Positions 14,504 to 23,076 of a stretch of 64,000 nt of DNA are shown one piece after another. This DNA comes from Alcaligenaceae bacterium. Lineage in GTDB: Bacteria > Pseudomonadota > Gammaproteobacteria > Burkholderiales > Burkholderiaceae_B. The notes beneath the pieces were generated by a model. It did not search any database and was not told the origin of the DNA. It saw nothing but the letters and a program-made list of their open reading frames with translations. The stretch is from NCBI GenBank assembly GCA_013416405.1, contig JACCET010000003.1, positions 336,936 through 400,935 on the forward strand, written 5' to 3'. Each line of letters begins with the position of its first letter. Position 1 is the first letter of the stretch. The position numbers were made by a program, and so were the translations under genes.

Positions 14504-14853
14504 AGAAAAATGATTTTCGGGCTCGCAAGCATGCCAGCTGGCTGGCGTTTGGCGTGCATCGGCTGTCCGGCGTCTTGCTGACTGTCTTTCTACCCTTCCA
14601 TTTCTGGACACTGGGCCTGGCACTGGAAGGCGAGGCCGCGCTGAATACCGCCCTAAGTTGGTACGAGGCTCCCGTCTTCAAGGTGGGCGAATGGCTGCTG
14701 GTGTTTTTGCTGGCGGTGCATGCGCTGGGAGGCCTACGCCTATTGCTGATTGAGTTCAAGCCGTGGCGCAGCCTGCGCTTGGGCTGGATATCGGCCAGCC
14801 TGGGTACCGCTGCGGCGGTTTCTGTTGTCTTTCTTATTGCATCACTGAGCTGA
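14500..14853 (+). CDS. Succinate dehydrogenase-like cytochrome b membrane subunit 2
   Basis: A 117-residue membrane protein starting with GTG at 14500, which overlaps the previous stop as GTGA. The motif HRLSGVLLTVFLPFHFWTLG (about residues 18-37) is the recognisable SdhC cytochrome b signature, and a second conserved His lies in LAVHALGGLRLL. Three membrane helices are predicted. With the preceding gene it would form a two-subunit anchor for the SdhA/SdhB-like pair. The longer in-frame ORF to the left overlaps the upstream gene and is not the start. Confidence 0.78.
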   Translation: MKKNDFRARKHASWLAFGVHRLSGVLLTVFLPFHFWTLGLALEGEAALNTALSWYEAPVFKVGEWLLVFLLAVHALGGLRLLLIEFKPWRSLRLGWISASLGTAAAVSVVFLIASLS

Positions 14854-14856
14854 ATC

Positions 14857-15735
14857 ATGAACCAAATCGATTACACACAAGTGGAAGAAGCCGCCCGTGA
14901 GCTATATATCCGGGCGCTCAAAATATTACCTGACGACATCAAGGATGGCTTCACGCAACTGCAGGACATGGAAACGTCTGAACGGGCCCGCGGGATACTG
15001 GGAACGATGGTGACCAATATTCGTGTGGCTGAAGACAACCAAAACCTGTTATGCCAAGATACGGGCATTCCCATTTACAACGTTCATATAGGCCGGAATG
15101 TGGCCGTCGATGGCTGGCGCCTCAAGCAGGCCATTGCCAAAGGCTGCGAACGTGCTACGCGTGAGCACCCTTTGCGCTCCAGCGTGGTGCATCCGATCAG
15201 TCGAAAAAATAACCACACCTCCTGTGGGCCCGGTGTGCCGGTGATTCATATCGATTTCGTCGAAGATCCCGACAGGTTCGAGATTCAGATGATCCCCAAA
15301 GGCAGCGGCTCCGAAAACAACTCCTTCCTGCGCATGGCCATACCGGCCGAGGGTTTGGCGGCAGTCAAGCGCTTTGTCATAGACTGCGTGATCAATGCGG
15401 GTGGCAAGACCTGTCCGCCCACTATTGTGGGTGTAGGGGTGGGCGGCACATCGGACTTGTGTGTGCATTTGGCCAAGAAGGCCGCCACGCGTCCACTGGG
15501 CTCTGTCTGCGACGATCCGCTGGGCGCTGAACTTGAACGCGAGTTGTCGCAGGCCGTTAATCAGTTGGGCGTAGGGCCGCAAGGGCTGGGGGGTGACGCC
15601 ACGGCCTTTGCCGTTCATGTAGAGCTGGCGGCGACCCACATCACCATGAACCCGGTGGCCGTCAACATGCAGTGTCATTCGGCCCGGCGGGCGCTTGCCA
15701 GCCTGAGCGCCAACGGCATCGAATACGGTTTCTAA
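14857..15735 (+). CDS. Class I fumarase/tartrate-dehydratase family, alpha subunit
   Basis: A 292-residue N-terminal-type subunit of the [4Fe-4S] hydro-lyases (fumarase, L-tartrate dehydratase, mesaconate hydratase). Three cysteines positioned to hold the cluster are seen in LLCQDTGIP, KTCPPTIVGVGVGG and NMQCHSARRA. GSGSENNSF in the middle is the conserved substrate loop. Its C-terminal partner is encoded 10 bp downstream, as in TtdAB-like enzymes. Which unsaturated or hydroxy diacid it handles cannot be told from sequence. The setting, beside an SdhA-like flavoprotein, suggests hydration of the alkene that flavoprotein makes. Confidence 0.88.
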   Translation: MNQIDYTQVEEAARELYIRALKILPDDIKDGFTQLQDMETSERARGILGTMVTNIRVAEDNQNLLCQDTGIPIYNVHIGRNVAVDGWRLKQAIAKGCERATREHPLRSSVVHPISRKNNHTSCGPGVPVIHIDFVEDPDRFEIQMIPKGSGSENNSFLRMAIPAEGLAAVKRFVIDCVINAGGKTCPPTIVGVGVGGTSDLCVHLAKKAATRPLGSVCDDPLGAELERELSQAVNQLGVGPQGLGGDATAFAVHVELAATHITMNPVAVNMQCHSARRALASLSANGIEYGF

Positions 15736-15745
15736 GGGGAACATC

Positions 15746-16354
15746 ATGGCTCATTACGACTTGCCTATGCCCATCACCGAAGATCAGGTTCGCACCTTGC
15801 GTGTCGGCGATACGGTCACACTGCAAAAAACCTTGTTCGGCATCCGAGACGCAACTTATATCGCCATGTTCGATCAGGGACGCAAGACCCGCTTCGATTT
15901 GAACGGCCATGCCGTTATTCACACGGCGCCCAATGTGCGCAAGGTAGAGGTGTCTGAAGAATTCCCGGCAGGCTATCAATCGGTTTGTATCGGTACCACG
16001 ACATCGTCGCGCATGGAGCGCTTCACGGAGCAACTGATAGAGCAGTGTGGCGTGCGCATCATTATCGGCAAAGGCGGCATGCACGAGGGTTCCAAGCAGG
16101 CCTTTAAAGATCTTGGGGGGGTGTACCTGGGCATCGTGGGCGGCACCGCGGCGTTGGAAACCACCTGGATAGAACAAATCGAAGATGTGGATATGGACGA
16201 CCTGAACCCCGAATCGCTCTGGAAATTCCGAATCCGCGATTTCGGTCCTTTGCTGGTCGCCATGGACAGCCATGGCAATTCGCTATATGACGATGTCAGC
16301 GATGAGGTTCAACGCCGGCGCGATGCCGTGCTGGCGTCGTTGGGGGCCAACTGA
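15746..16354 (+). CDS. Class I fumarase/tartrate-dehydratase family, beta subunit
   Basis: A 202-residue C-terminal-type subunit. It has the family motifs TAPNVRKV, GTTTSSRMERF and IIGKGGMHEG (near residues 106-115, substrate-binding lysine region). It pairs with the alpha subunit just upstream; together they equal one full class I fumarase. AAGGGGA precedes the ATG. The stop overlaps the start of the flavoprotein gene (TGATG), so the three are likely translated from one message. Confidence 0.88.
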   Translation: MAHYDLPMPITEDQVRTLRVGDTVTLQKTLFGIRDATYIAMFDQGRKTRFDLNGHAVIHTAPNVRKVEVSEEFPAGYQSVCIGTTTSSRMERFTEQLIEQCGVRIIIGKGGMHEGSKQAFKDLGGVYLGIVGGTAALETTWIEQIEDVDMDDLNPESLWKFRIRDFGPLLVAMDSHGNSLYDDVSDEVQRRRDAVLASLGAN

Positions 16355-18087
16355 TGGAAGCCTTTGACGTCGTTACCACTGATATTCTGATCCTGGGCTC
16401 GGGTGGCGCCGGGCTTTTTGCCGCCCTGCATGCGCACGATGCCGATCCTTCGCTGGACATTACCGTTGCGGTCAAAGGTCTGCTGGGCAAATGTGGCTGC
16501 ACGCGCATGGTGCAAGGCGGCTATAACGTCGCACTGGCCGAAGGCGATTCACCCGAGCGCCACTTCATGGACACCATTACAGGTGGCAAATGGCTGCCTG
16601 ACCAGGAGCTGGCCTGGAAGCTGGTCAATACCGCAGTCGAACGTATCCACGAGCTGGAAAATGAACTGGGTTGCTTCTTCGATCGCAATGCGGATGGTTC
16701 GCTGCATCAAAAAGCTTTTGCGGGCCAAACCTTTGACCGCACCGTGCACAAGGGCGATCTGACCGGCATCGAGATCATCAATCGTTTGGCTGAACAAGTT
16801 TGGGCACGCAAGATCAAACGGCTCGAAGAGCACCGCGCCATCGAGCTGATCGCATCGTCAGACGGCCAGGGTATTGCTGGCGTCATGATGATAGACCTGC
16901 GTACCGGCAAGTACCGGCTGGTGCGCGCCAAGGCGGTCTTGCTGGCAACAGGCGGCGGCCCGACCATGTATAAATTCCACACCCCTTCGGGTGATAAAAG
17001 CTGCGATGGCCTGGCCATGGCGCTAAGGGCGGGCCTGGGCCTGCGCGACATGGAAATGGTGCAGTTCCATCCCACCGGGCTACTGGCCGGAACCGATACC
17101 CGCATGACGGGTACCGTACTGGAAGAAGGCTTGCGCGGCGCCGGCGGCTACTTGTTGAATGGTGACCATGAACGCTTTATGCATAATGTTGATCCGCGCG
17201 GTGAGCGGGCCACGCGCGATGTCGTGTCGCGTGGCATTTTTGCGGAAATGCGTGCTGGTCGTGTCAGTCCCAATGGTGGTGTCTATATACAAATGAACCA
17301 CTTGGGGCCAGACGCCGTACGCAAGCAATTCAAAGGCATGGTCGAGCGTTGCGCAGATTGTGGTTTTGACTTGGCGGGTGGCCTGGTCGAAGTGGTTCCC
17401 ACCGCGCATTACATGATGGGTGGTGTCATGTTCAAGCCAGACTGCAGCACCGAATGGTCGGGCCTGTTTGCCGCAGGCGAAGACACCGGTGGCGTGCATG
17501 GCGCCAATCGCCTGGGTGGCAATGGTGTGGCCAATTCCACGGTGTTTGGCGGTGTTGCCGGCGATACCATGGCGCAATGGGTGCAAGGACGCGTTCTGTT
17601 GGATTACAACCGCGAACAGGCGCAGCAGGCAATAGCGATGGCTGATAGACCCTTTGGGCAGCCGCCGGGTGATTTATACGCACTACGAGAACGACTGGCC
17701 GAATGCATGTGGAATGACGCCGGGATTGTGCGTGACAAGGCCGGCCTTGAGCGTGTCGCCGCTCAGCTCGAGGCCTTGCACCAAGAGTTGCTGACCGTTG
17801 GGGTGGCAGACGAGAATCGTGCCTACAACCTGACCTGGCATGATTGGCTCAACCTGGACAGTCTGCTGCATGTCAGCCAGGCCATCGTGTATGCGGCGCT
17901 GGCGCGTGAAGACTCGCGTGGGGCTCATTTTCGCGACGATTACCCTGATGTGCACGATCTTGAAAATTCGTGGTTCTCAATCGTTCGACAGCAAGCGGGC
18001 GAGCTGAAACTAGAGCGACGGCCTGTCGTCTTTACCCGGGTTGCGCCCGGTCAAACCATACTGTCGGAAGAAGAGGCTAGTACATGA
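16354..18087 (+). CDS. SdhA/FrdA-like flavoprotein with Cys in place of the flavin-linking His
   Basis: A 577-residue FAD-dependent dehydrogenase or reductase of the succinate dehydrogenase family. The dinucleotide fold ILILGSGGAGLFAAL is at residues 11-25. Catalytic landmarks are kept: VQFHPTGLL, EGLRGAGGYLL, the Arg in RATRDVVSRGI, PTAHYMMGGV and ANRLGGN. In covalent SdhA/FrdA the flavin attaches to His in a TRSHT motif; here that segment reads KCGCTRMVQGG, with Cys49 at the His position (codon 16498-16500). FAD is therefore probably not linked by histidine, as in fumarate reductases such as Fcc3 or in L-aspartate oxidase. It is co-transcribed with fumarase-like and ThDP genes, so the substrate may be a substituted succinate. 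Confidence 0.85.
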   Translation: MEAFDVVTTDILILGSGGAGLFAALHAHDADPSLDITVAVKGLLGKCGCTRMVQGGYNVALAEGDSPERHFMDTITGGKWLPDQELAWKLVNTAVERIHELENELGCFFDRNADGSLHQKAFAGQTFDRTVHKGDLTGIEIINRLAEQVWARKIKRLEEHRAIELIASSDGQGIAGVMMIDLRTGKYRLVRAKAVLLATGGGPTMYKFHTPSGDKSCDGLAMALRAGLGLRDMEMVQFHPTGLLAGTDTRMTGTVLEEGLRGAGGYLLNGDHERFMHNVDPRGERATRDVVSRGIFAEMRAGRVSPNGGVYIQMNHLGPDAVRKQFKGMVERCADCGFDLAGGLVEVVPTAHYMMGGVMFKPDCSTEWSGLFAAGEDTGGVHGANRLGGNGVANSTVFGGVAGDTMAQWVQGRVLLDYNREQAQQAIAMADRPFGQPPGDLYALRERLAECMWNDAGIVRDKAGLERVAAQLEALHQELLTVGVADENRAYNLTWHDWLNLDSLLHVSQAIVYAALAREDSRGAHFRDDYPDVHDLENSWFSIVRQQAGELKLERRPVVFTRVAPGQTILSEEEAST

Positions 18088-19715
18088 GCGAAGCAAGCCC
18101 GCGAGGCGCCACTATGCTGGTTCGATCCATCAAGCAGGCCGGCGTGAAAACCGTTATCTCCTTGTCGGGCAACCACATCATGCCGGTATACGACGCCTTG
18201 TTCGACGAAAAACTGCGCATCGTACATACGCGTCATGAAGCAGCGACGGTGCATATGGCCGATGCCTGGGCGCGGTTGACCGCGACCGTTGGCGTGGCAC
18301 TGGTCACCGGCGGCCCGGGTCATGCCAATGCCGTGTCCGCGTTGTATACCGCTTATATGTCCGAGTCGCCCGTCGTCTTGCTGTCGGGCCATGCGCCCTT
18401 GTCGCAATTGGGTGCGGGCGCCTTTCAGGAAATGGATCAGGTCGCCATGGCGCGGCCGGTCGTCAAGGCGGCTTGGGCTGCCGACAACCCGGACACCATT
18501 GCCGCTGATTTTGCCAAGGCCTGCCGGATAGCGCAGGAAGGGCGGCCTGGGCCGGTACACCTGAGCTTGCCGACTGACATTCTCGAAGGTCTTGCCCAGC
18601 ATATCGAGCTGCCCGCCACGGGCGATTATGCGCCCCAAGCCATGCCGCTCGATGGCGCGATCGCCACGAGTCTGCTGGCCCGTCTGCGCCAGGCCAAGCG
18701 GCCGATGGTTCTTGTCGGGCCGCAAGGCCTGACGGATGCCGGACGTGCGGCCGTGGCGCGTCTGCAGCAGGCTTGCGGCCTGCCCGTGGTCGCCACGGAA
18801 AGCCCGCGCGGCAGCAACGACCCAAGCCTGGGAGCGTTTGCGCCTTTGCTGAGCCAGGCCGATTGCGTATTGCTGATTGGCAAAAGATTGGACTTTACCC
18901 TGGGGTTTGGGCGTGCGCCTGTCTTTTCGCCAGATTGCGTCTTCCTGCAGGTTGACGCGGATGACGACGAGCTCAAGCGCAGCGACCGAGCCGTAGGCGA
19001 CCGGCTGCAAGCCAGGCACGAGGCCGACGCGCACTCCGCGTTGGCGGCACTGGCCGCAGCGGGGGGTGCGAACCCATTGCATGAACAATGGTTGGCGCAA
19101 GTAGGGCAGGCGCTGGCTTATCGGCCGCCTGCCTGGCAGCAGCCGTCGTCTCCCGAAGGCACTTTGCATCCCGCCCAGATCTTTGCTTCGGTACAGAAGG
19201 TACTCGACAGCCATTCCGATGCCGTGCTGGTGGTCGATGGCGGTGAAATCGGCCAATGGGCGCAAGCCTGCCTGACGGCGCCGCACCGTGTGATCAATGG
19301 GGCGGCCGGCGCCATTGGCGCCGCATTGCCCATGGCAATCGGGGCGCAGTTGGCCTATCCAGATGCGCCCGTTGTTGCCGTCATGGGCGATGGCACTTTT
19401 GGCTTTCATTGCGCCGAACTCGACACCGCCTTGCGTTGCGATGCGCCGATACTTTGTGTGGTGGGCAACGATGCACGCTGGAATGCAGAATATCAAATAC
19501 AGCTGCGCAGCTATGGCTCGGACCGTACGATAGGCTGCGAACTGCTGCCATCGCGTTATGAACGTGTGTGCACGGCGTTTGGCGGCCATGGTGAGTACGT
19601 CGACGAGGCGGCGGAACTTCCTGCCGCATTGCAGCGGGCGCGAACCTCGGGCTTGCCAGCCTGCGTCAACGTCAGCCTTGACGGCTTGCCTGCACCCGTC
19701 ATACGTCAGGGGTAA
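18084..19715 (+). CDS. ThDP-dependent enzyme, acetolactate synthase-like
   Basis: A 543-residue three-domain thiamine diphosphate enzyme. The N-terminal domain has the catalytic Glu in TRHEAATVHMADAWAR (near residue 52) and TGGPGHANAVSAL; the C-terminal domain has the ThDP/Mg motif VMGDGTFGF followed about 25 residues later by GND. Such enzymes decarboxylate 2-keto acids or make and break C-C bonds next to a carbonyl. It overlaps the flavoprotein gene by 4 bp (ATGA). It is not an obvious sulfoacetaldehyde acetyltransferase, because the N-terminal landmarks I remember for Xsc differ. Its reaction is unassigned; 2-keto-acid decarboxylation, sulfopyruvate included, is one possibility. Confidence 0.8.
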   Translation: MSEASPRGATMLVRSIKQAGVKTVISLSGNHIMPVYDALFDEKLRIVHTRHEAATVHMADAWARLTATVGVALVTGGPGHANAVSALYTAYMSESPVVLLSGHAPLSQLGAGAFQEMDQVAMARPVVKAAWAADNPDTIAADFAKACRIAQEGRPGPVHLSLPTDILEGLAQHIELPATGDYAPQAMPLDGAIATSLLARLRQAKRPMVLVGPQGLTDAGRAAVARLQQACGLPVVATESPRGSNDPSLGAFAPLLSQADCVLLIGKRLDFTLGFGRAPVFSPDCVFLQVDADDDELKRSDRAVGDRLQARHEADAHSALAALAAAGGANPLHEQWLAQVGQALAYRPPAWQQPSSPEGTLHPAQIFASVQKVLDSHSDAVLVVDGGEIGQWAQACLTAPHRVINGAAGAIGAALPMAIGAQLAYPDAPVVAVMGDGTFGFHCAELDTALRCDAPILCVVGNDARWNAEYQIQLRSYGSDRTIGCELLPSRYERVCTAFGGHGEYVDEAAELPAALQRARTSGLPACVNVSLDGLPAPVIRQG

Positions 19716-19816
19716 TTCCGTTTCTAAATCTATCGTGAACGCGAAGGCAAAGCGCAGACATTACTAGCGTAAGGCAAGCGCAGCCGACAAAGTGCACGAT
19801 AGATTTAGAAATGGAA
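19716..19816. repeat. MITE-like element: 22-bp terminal inverted repeats around 57 bp
   Basis: The arms at 19716-19737 and 19795-19816 are 22 bp with one mismatch (core TTTCTAAATCTATCGTG and its complement). The spacer is 57 bp and contains an internal near-duplication (AAGGCAAAGCGCAG and AAGGCAAGCGCAG). The element is flanked by TAA on both sides; the left TAA is the stop codon of the ThDP gene. This fits a small non-autonomous insertion with a 3-bp target duplication. A long hairpin acting as an intra-operon transcript structure is the alternative. Confidence 0.55.
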
Positions 19817-19830
19817 TAAGCGACCGAATA

Positions 19831-20583
19831 ATGGAAATCTGGATTTTTGTTGTCATAGGCAGTGTGCTGGCCGCCTTTGTCCAGGGTCTGGCCGGCTTTG
19901 GTTTCGGCATGGTGTCGCTGGCGGTCTGGTCCTGGGTCATGGAGCCGGCCCTGGCGGTGCCCCTGGTTGTTTTTGGGTCTTTGCTGGGGCAGTTGCTGGC
20001 GGTTGGTGCTTTGCGCCAAGGCTTCAATTGGCAGCGGCTACAGCCCTTTTTAATTGGCGGCATCGTGGGGATACCCACCGGCTTGTGGCTACTGAAAATC
20101 CTGGATCCCTTGTTTTTCAAGTTTGGCGTGGGTGTGCTGCTGGCGGTGTACTGCAGCGCCATGCTGTTGCTGGCTCGCATTCCCCGTGTGAAACACGGCG
20201 GCCGCAAGGCCGATGGCCTGATAGGCTGGGTGGGCGGAACCATGAGTGGCTTTGGCGGCCTGCCGGGCGCCATTCCTACCCTGTGGTGCACCTTGCGTGG
20301 CTGGCCCAAAGACCAGCAGCGCAATGTATTTCAAGCTTTCAACCTGTTCATGCACATCCTGACCATGCTAGCGTTTACCGCCAATGGCATGATTACGTCT
20401 GAGGTGCTTGGGCTTTTTGCCTTGGTAGGGCCGGTCATGCTGATCCCTTCTATCGTAGGCATACGCCTGTACCGCCGTTTTTCAGACAGCTCATTCAAGA
20501 TGGTGGTACTGGGTTTGCTTACCATTTCGGGCGTCATGCTGCTGGTGTCAACCGCCCCGAAAGTATGGGCGCTACTCACTTAA
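19831..20583 (+). CDS. TauE/SafE (TSUP) family permease, probable sulfite exporter
   Basis: A 250-residue membrane protein with about eight hydrophobic segments. The glycine-rich repeats of the family are seen in FVQGLAGFGFGMVSLAVWS (near residues 16-34) and VGGTMSGFGGLPGAIPTLW (near 134-152). TSUP proteins export or import small sulfur oxyanions and organosulfonates. Neighbouring suyAB would release sulfite, so sulfite export is the most economical role. The ATG at 19831 is preferred to the upstream ATG at 19792, which lies inside the inverted-repeat element. It ends the plus-strand operon and converges on the receptor gene across a strong stem-loop. Confidence 0.82.
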   Translation: MEIWIFVVIGSVLAAFVQGLAGFGFGMVSLAVWSWVMEPALAVPLVVFGSLLGQLLAVGALRQGFNWQRLQPFLIGGIVGIPTGLWLLKILDPLFFKFGVGVLLAVYCSAMLLLARIPRVKHGGRKADGLIGWVGGTMSGFGGLPGAIPTLWCTLRGWPKDQQRNVFQAFNLFMHILTMLAFTANGMITSEVLGLFALVGPVMLIPSIVGIRLYRRFSDSSFKMVVLGLLTISGVMLLVSTAPKVWALLT

Positions 20584-20586
20584 TCT

Positions 20587-20627
20587 AGGCCTGTTAACAC
20601 CATTGAAGAATAGGTGTTAACAGGCCT
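20587..20627. terminator. Bidirectional stem-loop between convergent operons
   Basis: AGGCCTGTTAACACC (20587-20601) and GGTGTTAACAGGCCT (20613-20627) are perfect 15-bp arms around an 11-nt loop. It sits between the permease stop (20583) and the receptor stop (20634), which converge, so it can end both transcripts. No long T-run follows on either strand. Confidence 0.7.
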
Positions 20628-20633
20628 TGGCGA

Positions 20634-21638
20634 TCAGCCGCCGCTGCTGATGGTGATGTTGCGTTCTTTGATGACTTTCGCCCACCTATCGGATTCTTCT
20701 TTGATGTTGTTGGCAAACTCTTCGGAAGAGTTTCCAACCGCTTGCATGCCCAATGACGACAGTTTTTCTTTCACGTCTTTCATGGCCAGCACCTTGACCG
20801 TGTCTTGCTGAATCTTGCGTACGATATCGTTGGGGGTGCCTTTGGGTACAACGAAACCGAACCAGCCGTAGTTTTCAAAACCCGGCACGCCGGCTTCCGA
20901 TACCGTTGGAACATCCGGCAGCATCGCCGCCCTGTCTTTGCTGGTGACTGCCAGTACGTTGATCATGCCGCTTTGGATGTGCGGTGTTGCCGCGCCTATG
21001 TTGCCCACCATCAGATCAATCTGGCCGGCCAACAGGTCGCTAAGGCCTGCTGCTTCGCCACGATAGGGCACGTGGGTAAACTCGACTTTTGCGGCGTACG
21101 AGAAGTTCTCGCCCGCCATGTGAACCTGGCTGCCCATGCCTGCTGAGCCCATATTGAGCTTTTTGGGGTTCTTCTTGGCCATGTCCAGAAGCTCTTGCAA
21201 TGTCTTGACCTTAACCTTCTTGGCGGTTACCACGACCATAGGGCCTTGGGCTATGTTCGTAACGGGAAGAAAATCGTTGTCGACGTCGAAAGGCAGGGAA
21301 GCATACAGATGCGGATTGACCGTCAGGATACTGCCAGAGGCCAACAAGATGGTGTAGCCGTCGGGCTTGGACTGGGCCACAGCGGCGCTGCCAATATTGC
21401 CGCCTGCGCCCAGCTTATTCTCGATAACAACACTTTGGCCCCACATTTGCCCCAGCTTGTTTGCAATCAGGCGTCCGACGACGTCGGTGGTGCCGCCGGC
21501 GGAAAAGGGCACAACGACGGTTACCGCTCTGTCAGGCCAGTCTGCAGCACAGACAGGGGCGGAAAAAAGCCCGGCCGTTAAGGCCGAGGCTGCAAATAAA
21601 AGGCTAAGACGCCGCTTGGGAATGAATCGATCGTGCAT
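20634..21638 (-). CDS. Bug-type tripartite tricarboxylate transporter substrate-binding protein
   Basis: A 334-residue periplasmic receptor. The first 31 residues are a signal peptide (KRR, then a hydrophobic core, cleavage near VCAAD). The mature start DWPDRAVTVVVPFSAGGTTDVVGR is the hallmark of the Bug family that is so abundant in Bordetella relatives. Conserved AGGNIGSAAVAQSKPDGYT (residues 83-101) contacts the carboxylate of the ligand. No TctA/TctB membrane genes are nearby, so it must use permeases encoded elsewhere. It follows suyAB on the same strand and probably binds sulfolactate or a related sulfonate, by analogy with the TTT-type uptake system of other sulfolactate users. GGAG precedes the ATG. 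Confidence 0.88.
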   Translation of the reverse strand: MHDRFIPKRRLSLLFAASALTAGLFSAPVCAADWPDRAVTVVVPFSAGGTTDVVGRLIANKLGQMWGQSVVIENKLGAGGNIGSAAVAQSKPDGYTILLASGSILTVNPHLYASLPFDVDNDFLPVTNIAQGPMVVVTAKKVKVKTLQELLDMAKKNPKKLNMGSAGMGSQVHMAGENFSYAAKVEFTHVPYRGEAAGLSDLLAGQIDLMVGNIGAATPHIQSGMINVLAVTSKDRAAMLPDVPTVSEAGVPGFENYGWFGFVVPKGTPNDIVRKIQQDTVKVLAMKDVKEKLSSLGMQAVGNSSEEFANNIKEESDRWAKVIKERNITISSGG

Positions 21639-21695
21639 GGATGTCTCCGGATTGAGTTGTTATACGTACAGCTCGTGTTGCCGTGATAAACAGCC

Positions 21696-21714
21696 GAATG
21701 CCAGGCTGGCATTC
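21696..21714. promoter_or_regulatory. Perfect 19-bp palindrome upstream of the receptor gene
   Basis: GAATGCCAG and CTGGCATTC are perfect 9-bp arms on either side of a single central G, 58 bp upstream of the receptor ATG, in the 219-bp gap after suyB. It could be an operator for a dimeric regulator or a short stem-loop processing or ending the suyAB message. I see no other feature in the gap. Confidence 0.4.
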
Positions 21715-21857
21715 TTCTTGGATAGGCGTTGCGTTGGCCGCAGTGGGCCGTTCGCCCTAATAATGCAGGTCGTGTTGCGGTGTTGGTTTTATTGAATTAA
21801 CTGCGCCCCCGCGCTGTGTGGATGACATGCGAGGGCGGGTTCCGTTATAAGACGGTG

Positions 21858-23033
21858 TTACGCACTTTCAAACAAGCGTGTCAGCACGAATTCGCGATGA
21901 CCCAGTGCTTCGGCCGAGGTCCAGCGGCCATTGGCGGTAGCCAGCATGCTTTCCAGCAGTTTGTCGCCAGCTTGGTCCAAATCGATTTCGCGCTGCAGCA
22001 GGCCGCTGGTGTCGACGTCGACGTGTTCCGACATGGTGCGCACCGTACGCGGGTTGGCGCAAATCTTGATCACGGGCAAGATGGGATTGCCAATGACGTT
22101 GCCTTGTCCGGTGGGAAAGAAGTGCACGGCAAAGCCCGATGCGGCGCATAGCGTGACCATTTCGGCGGCGGCCGACGATGAGTCCATGAACCACAGACCT
22201 TTGTGGGTGGGCGTCTCGGCTTTATCGAGCACTCCGTCTACGGTGCATTTCTTGCCGATTTTCTGAATATTGCCCATCGCTTTTTCTTCGATGGTGGTCA
22301 GGCCGCCCGCGATATTGCCCTTGGTGGGCTGTGATTCAGACAAGTCGCTGGTCTTCCAGCGGTTGATCATGTCTTGGTAGCGGTTGAACATGAACATGAA
22401 GCGCTCGCGCACTTCATCGTTGGCACAACGCTCGGCAACAATATGCTCGCCGCCGGTGATTTCCGAGGTCTCGCCAAACACCAGCGTGCTGCCTAGTTCA
22501 TACAGTTTGTCGAAGGCATTGCCCACGGTGGGGTTGGAGCCACAGCCCGAGGTGGTGTCGGACTCGCCGCATTTGGTGGACACCCACAAGTCGCTGATCG
22601 GGCATTCTTCGCGGTTCAGACCGGTAGCGTAATGCACGTATTCCTTGGCCTTGGCAGAGGCGCGCATGATGGTGCTGTGGTCGCCGTTTAGTTCGATGCT
22701 GAAGCCAGCTACGGGTTTGCCCGTGGCGGCAATGCCGTCGACCACACGCTTGGTCCAGCCTTCTTCAATGCCGATCACAATGACAGCGGCCACGTTTGGA
22801 TTGCTGCCGGTGCCTATCAGTGTGCGGAAATGTAATTCCAGATCTTCACCGAACTGCAGGCGGCCGTAAGGGTGTGGTATGGCCAGCGTGCCCTTGATGT
22901 TGTTGGCGACGGCCTCGGCGGCCGCGTTCGAGATATCGTCTACAGTCAGAACGATGACATGATTGCGTACGCCCACGCGACCGTTGTCGCGGCGGTATCC
23001 CATGAAGGTGGTGTTGGCGGAAATAACAGCCAT
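21858..23033 (-). CDS. suyB: (2R)-3-sulfolactate sulfo-lyase, beta subunit
   Basis: A 391-residue protein of the UxaA/altronate dehydratase C-terminal family. The N-terminus [20 protein letters not shown] and the middle block [20 protein letters not shown] (metal-site Cys region) are characteristic, and I recognise the overall sequence as close to SuyB. The enzyme removes sulfite from (R)-sulfolactate, giving pyruvate. The separate small SAF-domain subunit is encoded 43 bp upstream, as expected for SuyAB and unlike single-chain altronate or galactarate dehydratases. slcC and comC, the companion dehydrogenases, are in the facing operon. AAGGAG precedes the ATG. Another sugar-acid dehydratase remains possible but the context argues against it. 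Confidence 0.85.
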   Translation of the reverse strand: MAVISANTTFMGYRRDNGRVGVRNHVIVLTVDDISNAAAEAVANNIKGTLAIPHPYGRLQFGEDLELHFRTLIGTGSNPNVAAVIVIGIEEGWTKRVVDGIAATGKPVAGFSIELNGDHSTIMRASAKAKEYVHYATGLNREECPISDLWVSTKCGESDTTSGCGSNPTVGNAFDKLYELGSTLVFGETSEITGGEHIVAERCANDEVRERFMFMFNRYQDMINRWKTSDLSESQPTKGNIAGGLTTIEEKAMGNIQKIGKKCTVDGVLDKAETPTHKGLWFMDSSSAAAEMVTLCAASGFAVHFFPTGQGNVIGNPILPVIKICANPRTVRTMSEHVDVDTSGLLQREIDLDQAGDKLLESMLATANGRWTSAEALGHREFVLTRLFESA

Positions 23034-23076
23034 GGTTGATGCTCCTTTTCTTAAGCTTTAAATAGTGCGTTCGGGA

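Noticed and set aside
18051..19589. 512-codon open frame opposite the ThDP gene
   Set aside because: No family features; low-complexity Arg/Gly-rich product typical of an antisense frame, while the plus-strand protein has both ThDP motifs.
18084..19715. Xsc (sulfoacetaldehyde acetyltransferase) assignment for the ThDP enzyme
   Set aside because: The N-terminal landmarks remembered for Xsc are absent, and no phosphate acetyltransferase gene is nearby.
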